Source: Bordetella parapertussis
Lineage (GTDB): Bacteria > Pseudomonadota > Gammaproteobacteria > Burkholderiales > SG8-41
DNA: 55,659 nucleotides
Assembly (NCBI GenBank): GCA_945901405.1
Contig: CAMDLH010000020.1
Location: 1-55,659, forward strand
Direction: 5' to 3'
The position numbers were made by a program, and so were the translations under genes. The notes beneath the pieces were generated by a model that saw only the letters and a program-made list of their open reading frames with translations, had not been told where the DNA came from and did not search any database. This document shows, in pieces, positions 1 to 7,641 of this stretch (position 1 is its first letter; each line of letters begins with the position of its first letter).

Positions 1-88
1 ACTGTCGTTCCCGCGCAGGCGGGAACCCATACGGTGATGACAAAAGCGACAGTGTTATGGGTTCCCGCCTGCGCGGGAACGACAGTGA
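1..88. repeat. REP-like inverted repeat, family E, copy 1
   Basis: Positions 1-32 are the reverse complement of about 57-88, separated by roughly 25 bases. The core of each arm is TTCCCGCGCAGGCGGGAACC. A second copy lies at 42880-42959 between the two ETF genes. The right arm lies inside or directly before the start of the first receptor gene. Confidence 0.9.
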
Positions 89-1035
89 TTTGTTTATCGG
101 TTTCGATTTTCTTCGTGGCTGCGGATGTCTTAGCGCAGGCGTACCCCACCAAACCCATCCGTTTCATCATCCCCTTCCCTCCAGGCGGCCCGCGTGACGT
201 GCAGGCGCGCTTGCTCGGCCCGAAGCTGAACGAGGCGTGGGGCCAGCCGGTGGTGATCGACAACCGTGCGGGGGCCAACGGCATCATCGGCATTGAGCTT
301 GCCGCGAAGTCGCCTGCCGACGGCCACACGCTGGTGATGATTTCGTCGGGCTTTGCGTCGGCGCCCAGCCTGTATGCGAAGCTGCCTTACGACACGTTGC
401 GTGATTTCATTCCGGTTGCGCCGCTGACTTCGGGGCCGGGCATCCTCATCGTCAACAATGCGCTGCCTGTGAAATCGGTGAAGGACTTCATCGCCTATGC
501 GCGCACGCGGCCCGGCCAGTTGCATTACGGCTCGGCGGGCAATGGCGCGCCCAGTCACTTGTCGGTGGAGCTGTTCGGCGCCATGACCGACACGCGCTTT
601 GCGCACGTGCCGTACAAAGGCATGGCGCCGGCGTTGAACGATCTCATCGGCGCGCAGATTCAGGTGAGCCTGCCGACCATCCCCGGCGGCTTGCCGTATG
701 CGCAGGCCGGCCGCGTGCGCGCGCTGGGCGTGAGCGGCGCCAAGCGCTCGCCCGCGGCGCCCGACATCCCCACCATCGCCGAATCCGGCGTGCCCGGTTT
801 TGAAGCCACCAACTGGTACGGCATCGCCGCGCCCGCGGGCACGCCTCGCGCGGTGGTGGCCAAACTCAACGCCGAAGTCACGCGCATCATGTCGCTGGCC
901 GACGTGCGCGCGAAGCTGCTGAACATCGGCATGGAAGCCGAGACCAGCTCGCCGGAAGCGTTCGCCGATTACCTCAAACTGGAGATCGCGAAATGGGCGA
1001 AAGTGGTGAAGGCGACGGGTTTGCGGTTGGAGTAA
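37..1035 (+). CDS. TTT-family periplasmic receptor (Bug protein)
   Basis: A predicted periplasmic solute-binding protein of the tripartite tricarboxylate transporter class, which captures a small organic acid. Family features are the motif YPTKPIRFIIPFPPGG right after the export signal, a conserved DNRAGANG segment and HVPYKGMAPAL in the middle. The start is uncertain because the 5' end lies in the family E repeat: ATG 37 gives an N-terminus translated from the repeat (LWVPACAGTT), while GTG 85 gives a shorter export signal ending at AQA. No TctA or TctB membrane partner is nearby. The family call is firm; the ligand cannot be read from the sequence. Confidence 0.88.
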   Translation: MTKATVLWVPACAGTTVICLSVSIFFVAADVLAQAYPTKPIRFIIPFPPGGPRDVQARLLGPKLNEAWGQPVVIDNRAGANGIIGIELAAKSPADGHTLVMISSGFASAPSLYAKLPYDTLRDFIPVAPLTSGPGILIVNNALPVKSVKDFIAYARTRPGQLHYGSAGNGAPSHLSVELFGAMTDTRFAHVPYKGMAPALNDLIGAQIQVSLPTIPGGLPYAQAGRVRALGVSGAKRSPAAPDIPTIAESGVPGFEATNWYGIAAPAGTPRAVVAKLNAEVTRIMSLADVRAKLLNIGMEAETSSPEAFADYLKLEIAKWAKVVKATGLRLE

Positions 1036-1040
1036 AAATC

Positions 1041-1111
1041 GTAGGGCGGGAGCCATCCCGCCTTCGGAGGGCCGCACAAAAGGCGCGATACGCTACGCTT
1101 CTCCCGCCGTA
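1041..1111. repeat. REP-like inverted repeat related to family B
   Basis: GTAGGGCGGGAG at 1041 is matched by CTTCTCCCGCCGTAC at the other end, giving an imperfect hairpin between the convergent receptor and amidohydrolase genes. It may double as a transcription barrier. Confidence 0.7.
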
Positions 1112-1123
1112 CAAAAATTATTA

Positions 1124-1149
1124 TAAATATTTGTTTTTAAACAATATTT
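1124..1149 (+). repeat. AT-rich boundary motif, copy 1 (long form)
   Basis: The sequence is close to TAAGTATTTGTTTTTAAACA and continues as an imperfect palindrome (AAATATTTG to CAATATTT). It lies between two convergent genes, 18 bases before the amidohydrolase stop. Confidence 0.7.
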
Positions 1150-1166
1150 CTATAGTTAGCCTGCGC

Positions 1167-1973
1167 TCACTTCCAGCCGATAAAGTCGCACAGCCCGCGC
1201 CCCATCACCAGTTCAAGATCGCGGCCTTTAAGCCACGGCAGCTCCTCGGTGAACATCGTCACGCACTGCTTCCACGTGCACGGCATGCGCGTGATGTCGG
1301 TGCCCCAAAACATGCGCGCGGGGCCGAAGGCGTCGAACAGCTGCTTCAGGTATTTGTGAATGTTGCGATACGGGTACGCGTCGGTGGTGTAACTCGGCGC
1401 GCCGGTGGCCTTGACCGCGACGTTCGGATATTTCGCCAGCGCCAACAGTTCGGGCAAGTCGGCAAACCCCGCGTCGTCCAGACTGCCGCGCGGGCGCGCC
1501 ATGTGATCCACCAGCAGGCGCAGGCCGGGGTGTTTCTCGGCAATCTTCGCCACGGCGGCGCAACGTTTGGGCGCCAGCAGGCCGATGGGCAAGCCGGCCT
1601 TCTCGGCGGCGGGCCACAGCCAATCGAGCGTGCCATCGACCATCCAGTTTTCTTCGCCGAAGCGCAAAAACGCGAAGCGCAAGCCGAGCATGCCGGGCTG
1701 AGATTTCCAGGTGTCGATCAGCTTGCGATTTTCGGCTTTGCTGACATCGAAGAAACCCAAAATCGCCAGGCGATCCGGATGCAACTTCGCGGCCTCGATC
1801 GAAACCTCGTTCGCGATCACGTCCCAGCTTGGCGGGTGCAGCAGCACGCGGTTAACACCGGCTTCGTCCATGTCGCGCAGCAATTCGTCCTTGGTGTAAT
1901 GCGAAACCTGGCGGTGTATGTGCACCGGCGTGCCGCTGGTCCAGATGTGTACTTGTGCGTCTGCGATCATCAT
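1167..1973 (-). CDS. Amidohydrolase family 2 protein
   Basis: A predicted metal-dependent hydrolase or decarboxylase with a TIM-barrel fold (Amidohydro_2 type, the group containing LigI-like lactonases and resorcylate-type decarboxylases). The N-terminus reads IADAQVHIW, the strand-1 metal motif, with Gln in place of the first His of the usual HxH. Further on are LLVDHMARP with the conserved His and FWGTDITRMP with the strand-8 Asp. ATG 1973 is preferred over an upstream in-frame start because AAGGAA lies at proper spacing before it. It ends the leftward pair with the methyltransferase gene upstream. The substrate is unknown. Confidence 0.8.
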   Translation of the reverse strand: MMIADAQVHIWTSGTPVHIHRQVSHYTKDELLRDMDEAGVNRVLLHPPSWDVIANEVSIEAAKLHPDRLAILGFFDVSKAENRKLIDTWKSQPGMLGLRFAFLRFGEENWMVDGTLDWLWPAAEKAGLPIGLLAPKRCAAVAKIAEKHPGLRLLVDHMARPRGSLDDAGFADLPELLALAKYPNVAVKATGAPSYTTDAYPYRNIHKYLKQLFDAFGPARMFWGTDITRMPCTWKQCVTMFTEELPWLKGRDLELVMGRGLCDFIGWK

Positions 1974-1992
1974 GAGTGTTTTCCTTGGGTGA

Positions 1993-2856
1993 TTATTCAA
2001 TTGCGTTGGTAATAAAGCGTTCGCTCAGCGCGTCCAGCCCCAGCGCGGTGAGCGTCTCGCGCAAGCGCCTTGCAGCGCGCTCGCGCGGCAAATCCTTGTA
2101 TTGCGCAATGATAAGCTCGTTTTTCAACGAATGTTCCCAGCCCACCAGTTCGGTGACGCTGACTTGATAGCCATGCGCCTCGAGTTGCAGGCAGCGCAGC
2201 ACGTTGGTGATGTGGCTGCCAAATTCGCGCGTGTGCAGCGGCCTGCGCCAGATTTCCGACAGCGGATTGGCCAGCGCCGTCGACTTATTCTGATTCAACG
2301 CCGCCGCGACCTCGGCCTGGCAGCACGGTGCGGCCACGATATAGCGCGCGTGTTTTTTCAGAGCGAAGCGGATAGCATCGTCGGTGGCAGTGTCGCAGGC
2401 ATGCAGCGCGGTCACCATGTCCACCTTATCGGGCAAATCCTTCGACTCGATCGCCTGTAAAACAGGCATGCTCAAAAACGACATGCGGGTGAATTGCAAT
2501 TGTGCCGCGAGTGCCACGGCTTTCTCCACCAACTCGGTACGTGCCTCGATGCCGTGTACGTGACCGCCGCCATCGAGCGACTTGAAAAACAGATCGTACA
2601 AAATAAACCCAAGATACGACTTGCCCGCGCCCACATCCACCAGTTGTATCGCGGCACTATCAACCAGTGCCTCGTGCAGCAGCGGCTCAATAAACTGGCA
2701 CAGGTGATACACCTGTTTCAGCTTGCGCCGGCTGTCCTGATTCATGCGCCCGTCGCGCGTAAGGATGTGCAGCGCCTTTAACAGCTCGACGGATTGGCCA
2801 GGGCGCAATTCGGTGAGTACGGGCGAAGGCGGATTATTTTTGGCTTGGCGTGGCAT
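1993..2856 (-). CDS. Class I SAM-dependent methyltransferase
   Basis: A protein of 287 residues. Motif I reads LVDVGAGKSYLG, followed by GIEARTELV with the acidic residue expected to bind the SAM ribose, then HACDTATDDAI and the motif APCCQ. This arrangement resembles the Methyltransf_32 (METTL25/RRNAD1-like) group, whose members often act on RNA or protein. The target is not known. It overlaps the 5' region of the amidohydrolase gene on the same strand and probably shares its transcript. Confidence 0.8.
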   Translation of the reverse strand: MPRQAKNNPPSPVLTELRPGQSVELLKALHILTRDGRMNQDSRRKLKQVYHLCQFIEPLLHEALVDSAAIQLVDVGAGKSYLGFILYDLFFKSLDGGGHVHGIEARTELVEKAVALAAQLQFTRMSFLSMPVLQAIESKDLPDKVDMVTALHACDTATDDAIRFALKKHARYIVAAPCCQAEVAAALNQNKSTALANPLSEIWRRPLHTREFGSHITNVLRCLQLEAHGYQVSVTELVGWEHSLKNELIIAQYKDLPRERAARRLRETLTALGLDALSERFITNAIE

Positions 2857-2974
2857 GTGGGTACAAACGGTGCAGCGCGCAGTTTAGCCGAATGTGTTGG
2901 TGGCGGTATCATCGGCGAATAACTTTTACGAAAGCACAATCGCCCTGCCGTTGGACGAATCGGGGAAAGAAACT

Positions 2975-3005
2975 GTAGCCCGGAAGTAGCGCAGCGTATT
3001 CCGGG
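2975..3005. repeat. REP-like half element
   Basis: Contains CCCGGAAGTAGCGCAG and then TATTCCGGG, a short imperfect inverted repeat. It lies at the decayed 3' end of the integrase remnant and may mark where the rest of that gene was lost. Confidence 0.5.
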
Positions 3006-3029
3006 ACAACCTCCACGCGTGACGGAATC

Positions 3030-3397
3030 TCATTGCAACCGATTCTGCGGCATCACGGTTTTTGTCCAGCGCCATAACACTCGGGCACGCCAACTGATCG
3101 CGCAGAGCAGGCGCCAAACGTCGCGGCAGCCAGATACAGCCAAGCGGAGAGCGCCTGCTTGTGCGTTGACGCAGATACCTTACGCGGGCCGGCCAGCCAC
3201 GATAAAAACGCTTCGACTTCGGGACCGCCCATCGTGGCCGGGTGACGCACGCCATGAAACCGGATAAAAGCACGTACCCAGTAGACATAACTCTCCTCCG
3301 TTCGTATGCTGTAGTGCAGGTAACGGATGCGCTCACGGAATTGGTCGAGCAACTTGACCGACTTCAACGGTGAAAAAATAGGCGTGCCGCTTTTCAC
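3030..3397 (-). pseudogene. intI: Integron integrase (IntI-like) remnant
   Basis: Read leftward from 3397, the frame encodes a close match to the N-terminal part of IntI tyrosine recombinases: [15 protein letters not shown], then [15 protein letters not shown], then [10 protein letters not shown] and STHKQALSA. After that the frame is lost. In another frame the sequence continues with [14 protein letters not shown], which corresponds to a region about 110 residues further on in IntI1 (IntI1 has LPESLAPSLREQL). An internal deletion with frameshift therefore removed the stretch carrying the first catalytic Arg, and the C-terminal catalytic His, Arg and Tyr are absent. It points away from the cassette, as in a normal integron. 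It cannot be active. Confidence 0.85.
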
Positions 3398-3515
3398 GTT
3401 TTAGTTAAGGCTGTTTAAACATACGGTATATGAAGCCTAAGTTCTTGTGTCAATTCCCGTTTCTGCCGACACGCCACGCCGAGTCAGGGAGACAGACGCG
3501 GGAGCTATGGGCGGC

Positions 3516-3522
3516 GTTGGGC
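3516..3522 (+). other. Integron core site at cassette 5' junction
   Basis: The heptamer GTTGGGC fits the integron core consensus GTTRRRY and sits 3 bases before the ATG of the GIY-YIG ORF. It is the exact reverse complement of the GCCCAAC at 4034-4040, as expected for the two halves of one cassette's own attC. The 118 bases between here and the integrase start would be the attI region. Confidence 0.75.
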
Positions 3523-3525
3523 ATC

Positions 3526-4032
3526 ATGAATCCACTCGCACGCTTTGACCACTTTCTCCTCAGCAAAAGCGATGCCGATGCAATACGTTCCGAGTTCGCG
3601 CTCGTGCTAACTGGCGCGACGTTCACAAGAGACGAATCACTGCGGGGGCTGCTTACGACTCACAAGAGGGTTTCGGGAATCTACTTTTGGATCGCTAGGC
3701 ACGAGGCCAAGGAATACAAGATTTACATCGGGCAAACAAACTCATTGGCGAACCGCCTCGTCAACTATGTTAGCGAGTTTCAAGCTCACTCGACAAATGA
3801 TTTCAAAATGCGCGCATTCGCAGCATTCTTGGCGGAGCTAGCGCCCGATGCCGCACTTGATCTCTACTTTTCAGCAACCAACAGCCACAAGGAAGCGGAA
3901 AAACATGCCATTCGCAAGTACGATCCGTTGCTGAATAAACTTCCTTCGCCGAGTGTCGAGGCAAGAGAAAGGTTGAAGAGCGCCTTTGAGTTCTACTATC
4001 GCTCCTCTTTTGAATTGCGTCTTGCAAAATGA
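3526..4032 (+). CDS. GIY-YIG domain protein, integron cassette cargo
   Basis: A protein of 168 residues starting at ATG 3526; a longer frame upstream runs through the likely attI and is not preferred. The GIY-YIG nuclease core is recognisable: GIYFW (51-55), then KIYIGQTNSLANRL (65-78) holding the second Tyr-Ile-Gly and the Arg at 77, then HKEAEKHAIRKYDPLLNK with the Glu and Asn of the active site. All key residues appear present, so single-strand or structure-specific nuclease activity is plausible but unproven. Its base composition is visibly less GC-rich than its neighbours. It lies inside a recognisable cassette (3517-4090), so it was acquired by integron recombination. Confidence 0.75.
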   Translation: MNPLARFDHFLLSKSDADAIRSEFALVLTGATFTRDESLRGLLTTHKRVSGIYFWIARHEAKEYKIYIGQTNSLANRLVNYVSEFQAHSTNDFKMRAFAAFLAELAPDAALDLYFSATNSHKEAEKHAIRKYDPLLNKLPSPSVEARERLKSAFEFYYRSSFELRLAK

Positions 4033-4096
4033 CGCCCAACCCGGCAGTCGAGAGGGGCTGCGCAAAAGCGCGCAACCCCTCACTTTTACGCTAGGC
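4033..4096 (+). mobile_element. attC: attC recombination site of the GIY-YIG cassette
   Basis: Directly after the stop codon comes the inverse core GCCCAAC (4034-4040), then an imperfect hairpin with GAGGGG (4052-4057) pairing with CCCCTC (4076-4081) and an inner GCGC/GCGC stem around AAAA. It ends with GCTAGGC (4090-4096) at the R' core position. The conserved GTT of R' reads GCT here, so this outer junction has mutated. Length and layout fit a short attC. Confidence 0.75.
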
Positions 4097-4106
4097 ATCC
4101 GCACGC

Positions 4107-4442
4107 ATGAAGATCACTTGCGATTGTGGCGCGCTTATCAGAGACCAGACAGACGCCATTCCGCACAAGGGACACCTCATCCCCGACCAGGAGTGGTTTC
4201 CTGTTTACGACGGTATCGGCGTGGTGATTGATGACTTGTCGGCCGGTCGTTTAGACGCGGAGGCGGCGTGCATGAAGGTGCGCACCATTCTCGGGGCTGC
4301 CGCACGCCACATTTACCAGTGCAAGAATTGTGGCCGATTATTTGTTGATGACCGCCAGCATCGGCTGCACGTTTTTGAACCAGCTTCCGCCGAGACCTGC
4401 AGAGAGATTTTGAGGAGTCGAGGCGCAGGCGACGATGCTTGA
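4107..4442 (+). CDS. Small zinc-ribbon-like hypothetical protein
   Basis: A protein of 111 residues of unknown function. Cysteines at 5 and 7 (CDCGALI) and at 72 and 75 (QCKNCGRLF) could form a zinc site bringing both ends together. The start lies 10 bases after the attC core, the usual spacing for a next cassette, and the orientation fits. However, no attC with a GCCTAAC-type inverse core was found after its stop, so it is either a decayed cassette or the first resident gene beyond the array. Confidence 0.6.
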   Translation: MKITCDCGALIRDQTDAIPHKGHLIPDQEWFPVYDGIGVVIDDLSAGRLDAEAACMKVRTILGAAARHIYQCKNCGRLFVDDRQHRLHVFEPASAETCREILRSRGAGDDA

Positions 4443-4519
4443 TCATTGTTTCGTAAATCGTGCGAGCCATGATCAGTTACGATCAGCGATCCGGCTGCGC
4501 CGCTTGACAGGAGACCTCC

Positions 4520-4966
4520 ATGGTTAAAGTCGATTACGACGATCTAGAATTGGCTTTTTATTTTGTTAGCTCAAATGGGCCTTCGGCGGGCAACGCGTAC
4601 ATCTCGCTCGACATAGGCAAAATCCATTGGGTCTCCGACTTGATTGACGCCGAGGAGGAGGAAGTGCCGGCCGATGTCGAGACTTCGGACCGCTATGTCT
4701 CCGTGCCGCACAAGAACGAACTCGACTTGGGCCGTTTTCTCGTGACGCGCTTTGTGCGGCAGGCGCTGCCGGATTGCGAGAAGGAAGTCGATGCCATTTT
4801 CCGGCGCAGGGGCGCCTACGGGCGCTACAAGGAATTTTTGGATTCCAGGGGAAAGCTTGAGCAATGGTACCGCTTCGAAGAGGATGCGCGGGCCGAAGCG
4901 CTGCGCGAGTGGTGTTTGGAGAAAGGTATCGAGGTTGTCAAAACGCCTCGCAAGACCAATGAATGA
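4520..4966 (+). CDS. UPF0158 family protein
   Basis: A protein of 148 residues matching the uncharacterised UPF0158 family by its conserved blocks: RYVSVPHKNELDLGR, FVRQALPD, IFRRRGAYGRYKEFLDS and LREWCLEKGIE. It is very acidic in the first half (DAEEEEVPADVE). No function is established for the family. An AGGAG-type ribosome site lies 9 bases before the ATG. It marks the right edge of the integron-like segment. Confidence 0.75.
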   Translation: MVKVDYDDLELAFYFVSSNGPSAGNAYISLDIGKIHWVSDLIDAEEEEVPADVETSDRYVSVPHKNELDLGRFLVTRFVRQALPDCEKEVDAIFRRRGAYGRYKEFLDSRGKLEQWYRFEEDARAEALREWCLEKGIEVVKTPRKTNE

Positions 4967-5041
4967 CCGAGGTCACGTTGATTGCCGTCACAATACCGTC
5001 ACGGCCAATAATGTAAACTTTGGCTATTCGAGGAGGTGAAT

Positions 5042-6034
5042 ATGATTCCAATCAAAAACACACGTGCATTCCAAGGTTTGTTTGCCTGCATGGTATGTAT
5101 GGCCGGCATCGCGCCGGCGCAGGCGGCCGCGCCCTACCCAAACAAACCACTGCGCATGCTGGTAGGGTTTCCGCCGGGAGGCAGCACCGATGTGCTGGCG
5201 CGCCAGGTGGGCGCGAAGCTGGGCGAGGCGCTGGGGCAGCAGGTGGTTATCGACAATCGCGCGGGCGCGACCGGTAACGTAGCGTCGGAGACAGTGGCAA
5301 AGGCAAACCCCGACGGGTACACCATGCTGATGGCCACGGTGGCGAGTCATGGCATCAACCCGTCGCTGTTCAAGAGGGTGCCGTACGATCCGGTCAAGGA
5401 TTTCCAGCCGGTGACACTGGTTGCGACTTATCCGCTGGTGCTCGCGGCCAATCCTGGTGCCGGCGCCAAGACCACCCGGCAACTTATTGATCTTGCGAAA
5501 GGCAAGCCCGGTCAGATTCGTGTGTCATCGTCGGGCAACGGATCACCGGGGCACCTTTCGGCGGAAATATTCAAGTCGATGGCCGGCGTGGATTTGTTGC
5601 ACGTGCCGTACAAGGGCGGCGCGCCGTCCACCATCGCGGTGCTTGCCAACGAGGCGCAGATTATTTTCGCTACGCTGCCCGGCATGATGCCGCACCTGAA
5701 ATCGGGGCGGGCCATCGCGCTGGGCGTGACCACCGCCGCGCGTTCGCCCGCGCTGCCCGATGTGCCGACGGTCGCCGAGTCCGGCGGCCTCAAGGGCTTC
5801 GACGTGAGCTCGTGGGCAGGGATCGTCATGCCGGCGCGCACGCCCAATGACGTGGTGCAACGCATGCATGGCGAGATCGTCAAGGTGTTGAACAGTCCCG
5901 ACATGCGCGGGCGTCTGTCCGCCGAAGGCGCAAACCCGGTGGGCAATACGCCTGATCAGTTCTCGATGTTCATCAAGGCCGAGCTTGCGATGTGGGCGAA
6001 AGCGGTAAAACAGGCCGGCACGCAGCTCGATTGA
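5042..6034 (+). CDS. TTT-family periplasmic receptor
   Basis: A protein of 330 residues with an export signal ending near AQA (about residue 26), then YPNKPLRMLVGFPPGGSTD, DNRAGATGN and HVPYKGGAPST. The start ATG 5042 is set by a full AGGAGG at 5031-5036. It lies 55 bases before the phosphonoacetate hydrolase gene on the same strand, so it may deliver a phosphonate or carboxylate used by that enzyme. That is a context inference; the family mostly binds carboxylates. Confidence 0.9.
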   Translation: MIPIKNTRAFQGLFACMVCMAGIAPAQAAAPYPNKPLRMLVGFPPGGSTDVLARQVGAKLGEALGQQVVIDNRAGATGNVASETVAKANPDGYTMLMATVASHGINPSLFKRVPYDPVKDFQPVTLVATYPLVLAANPGAGAKTTRQLIDLAKGKPGQIRVSSSGNGSPGHLSAEIFKSMAGVDLLHVPYKGGAPSTIAVLANEAQIIFATLPGMMPHLKSGRAIALGVTTAARSPALPDVPTVAESGGLKGFDVSSWAGIVMPARTPNDVVQRMHGEIVKVLNSPDMRGRLSAEGANPVGNTPDQFSMFIKAELAMWAKAVKQAGTQLD

Positions 6035-6089
6035 TCCACAACGCATTACAACCTATTACGACGCATTGCAGGCAGAACAGGAACCCATC

Positions 6090-7361
6090 ATGGCCTCAAA
6101 CACAGCAAACCCAGCGGTCAGCGTAAACGGCGTCAGCTACCAATGGCCGGCAAAGCCGCTGGTGGTTGTGTGCATCGACGGCGGCGACCCGGCGTATTTC
6201 GATCACGGGCTTACGCATGGCTACATACCCAACGTCGCGCGCTTCATGAAGAACGGCTTTAACGCCGTCGCCGACGGCACCGTGCCCAGCGTCACCTGCA
6301 CCAATAACATGTCGATCGTCACCGGCACGCCCGCGTCGCGGCACGGCATATCGGGCAATTTCTACCTCGACACCGCGACCGGCGAAGCAGTGGTGATGAC
6401 CGGCCCCGAATTGCTGCGGGCGGATACTCTGTTCGCGCATTTTGCGCGGGCCGGCGCGCGCGTTTGCGCGGTTACGGCAAAAGACAAACTGCGTCAACAG
6501 TTGGGCAAGGGGCTCGACATTGCGCGCGGCAATATCTGCTTTTCATCCGAGCGCGCCGACCGTTGCACGATAGCGGAGCACGGCATCGACGACGTGCTGA
6601 AATTCACCGGCATGCCGCTGCCGAATATGTACTCGATGGATCTCTCGCTGTTTGTGCTGGAGGCAGGCGTGCGCATACTCGAACGCGACCGCCCCAACAT
6701 CATGTACCTGTCGCTCACTGACTACGTGCAGCACAAGTACGCGCCGGACGAGCCCGACGCGGTGACGTTCTACAAAAAACTCGACGAGTACTTCGGCCGC
6801 CTCGAAGCGCTGGGCGCCACGGTTGCGCTGACAGCTGATCACGGCATGAACGACAAATCCAGGGCCGACGGCACACCTAACGTGATCTGGCTGCAAGACA
6901 TACTCGACGCCGAATTCGGCAAGGGCGACAGCACGGTGATCTGCCCCATCACCGACGCATTCGTCGCGCATCACGGCGCGCTCGGCGGCTTTGTGCGCGT
7001 TTATTGCCGCGGCGGCAACGCAAAACCGCAGCAAGTGATGAAACTGGTGGAGCCGATCGCGGGCATACAAACCGTGCTCGACCGCCAATCCGTGTGCAAG
7101 CAATTCGATCTGCCGCCCGACCGCGAGGGCGACGTGGCCGTGATATCCGGCGCCAACTACTGCGTAGGCGGCTCTGCAAAGGCGCACGACCTGTCGGGCT
7201 TGGCGGGCCACCGGCTGCGCACCCACGGCGGCATCAGCGAAGCACGCGTGCCCTTCGTGATCAGCGCGCCGGTGACAGATGCCTATCGTGCGAAAGCCGC
7301 TTCGCAACCGCTTAATAGTTACCAGTTATTTGAGTTTGCGCTGAATGGGGTTGTGCATTAG
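6090..7361 (+). CDS. phnA: Phosphonoacetate hydrolase-like alkaline phosphatase superfamily enzyme
   Basis: Predicted to cleave the C-P bond of phosphonoacetate to acetate and phosphate (EC 3.11.1.2). The protein has 423 residues. Metal and nucleophile residues line up with the known enzyme: Asp30 in VCIDGGD, Thr69 in TVPSVTCTNNMSIVTG, the Asp-x3-His motif in SLTDYVQHKY, and TADHGMND. The C-terminus has HRLRTHGGISE with a further conserved His. ATG 6090 is preferred over the upstream in-frame ATG 6066 because AGGAA precedes it. No other phosphonate catabolic gene is next to it. A related phosphopyruvate- or nucleotide-type hydrolase remains possible. Confidence 0.78.
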   Translation: MASNTANPAVSVNGVSYQWPAKPLVVVCIDGGDPAYFDHGLTHGYIPNVARFMKNGFNAVADGTVPSVTCTNNMSIVTGTPASRHGISGNFYLDTATGEAVVMTGPELLRADTLFAHFARAGARVCAVTAKDKLRQQLGKGLDIARGNICFSSERADRCTIAEHGIDDVLKFTGMPLPNMYSMDLSLFVLEAGVRILERDRPNIMYLSLTDYVQHKYAPDEPDAVTFYKKLDEYFGRLEALGATVALTADHGMNDKSRADGTPNVIWLQDILDAEFGKGDSTVICPITDAFVAHHGALGGFVRVYCRGGNAKPQQVMKLVEPIAGIQTVLDRQSVCKQFDLPPDREGDVAVISGANYCVGGSAKAHDLSGLAGHRLRTHGGISEARVPFVISAPVTDAYRAKAASQPLNSYQLFEFALNGVVH

Positions 7362-7389
7362 CGGTCTCGTTCATGCCGCTCAGGGCGAC

Positions 7390-7450
7390 AGCACACGTTC
7401 CTTGATGGCCTCGCCACTTCGTGAATTCGACGCATACGTATTTGCTGAAT
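7390..7450 (-). pseudogene. Fossil C-terminal fragment of a TTT receptor
   Basis: Read leftward, this stretch encodes FSKYVCVEFTKWRGHQGT, a degraded match to the C-terminus of the next receptor gene (FSKYVRDEIAKWRKVVKE). At DNA level CGTTCCTTGA, ATATTTGCTGAAT-like and nearby blocks are shared with 7655-7715. Nothing else of this gene remains, so it looks like the scar of an old duplication. Confidence 0.65.
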
Positions 7451-7483
7451 GGATCGAGCACTGTGCAGTAGCATTCCCATACC

Positions 7484-7511
7484 CGTCATTCCGGCGAAGG
7501 CCGGAATCCAG
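7484..7511. repeat. REP-like element, family F, single arm
   Basis: GTCATTCCGGCGAAGGCCGGAATCC is a short palindrome also seen at 24063-24109 and 26557-26667. Here only one unit is present, in the 278-base gap after the phosphonoacetate hydrolase gene. Confidence 0.8.
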
Positions 7512-7621
7512 TGCGTGTGGTTACGCGAAGCGTCTAATCATGATCGGGAAGACGACGCGCAAACACAGTTGGTCCTTGTGAGACTGCTAAAAAGGTATCT
7601 GGTGGCGGATGCTTAAATTTA

Positions 7622-7641
7622 TCAATAAAAACAACAACTTA
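7622..7641 (-). repeat. AT-rich boundary motif, copy 2
   Basis: On the minus strand it reads TAAGTTGTTGTTTTTATTGA; its first three bases are the stop codon of the receptor gene. Confidence 0.8.

Noticed and set aside
130-1077. Long antisense open frame (315 codons) opposite the first receptor gene
   Set aside because: Composition is Arg/His/Ala-rich as expected for the shadow of a GC-rich gene; the plus-strand receptor explains the region.
3430-3525. N-terminal extension of the GIY-YIG protein
   Set aside because: It would run through the expected attI region and the core site; cassette ORFs start just after the core.
4443-4519. Possible second attC after the zinc-ribbon ORF
   Set aside because: No GCCTAAC-type inverse core or matching hairpin found; ATGATCAGTTACGATCAG-like pairing is too short.
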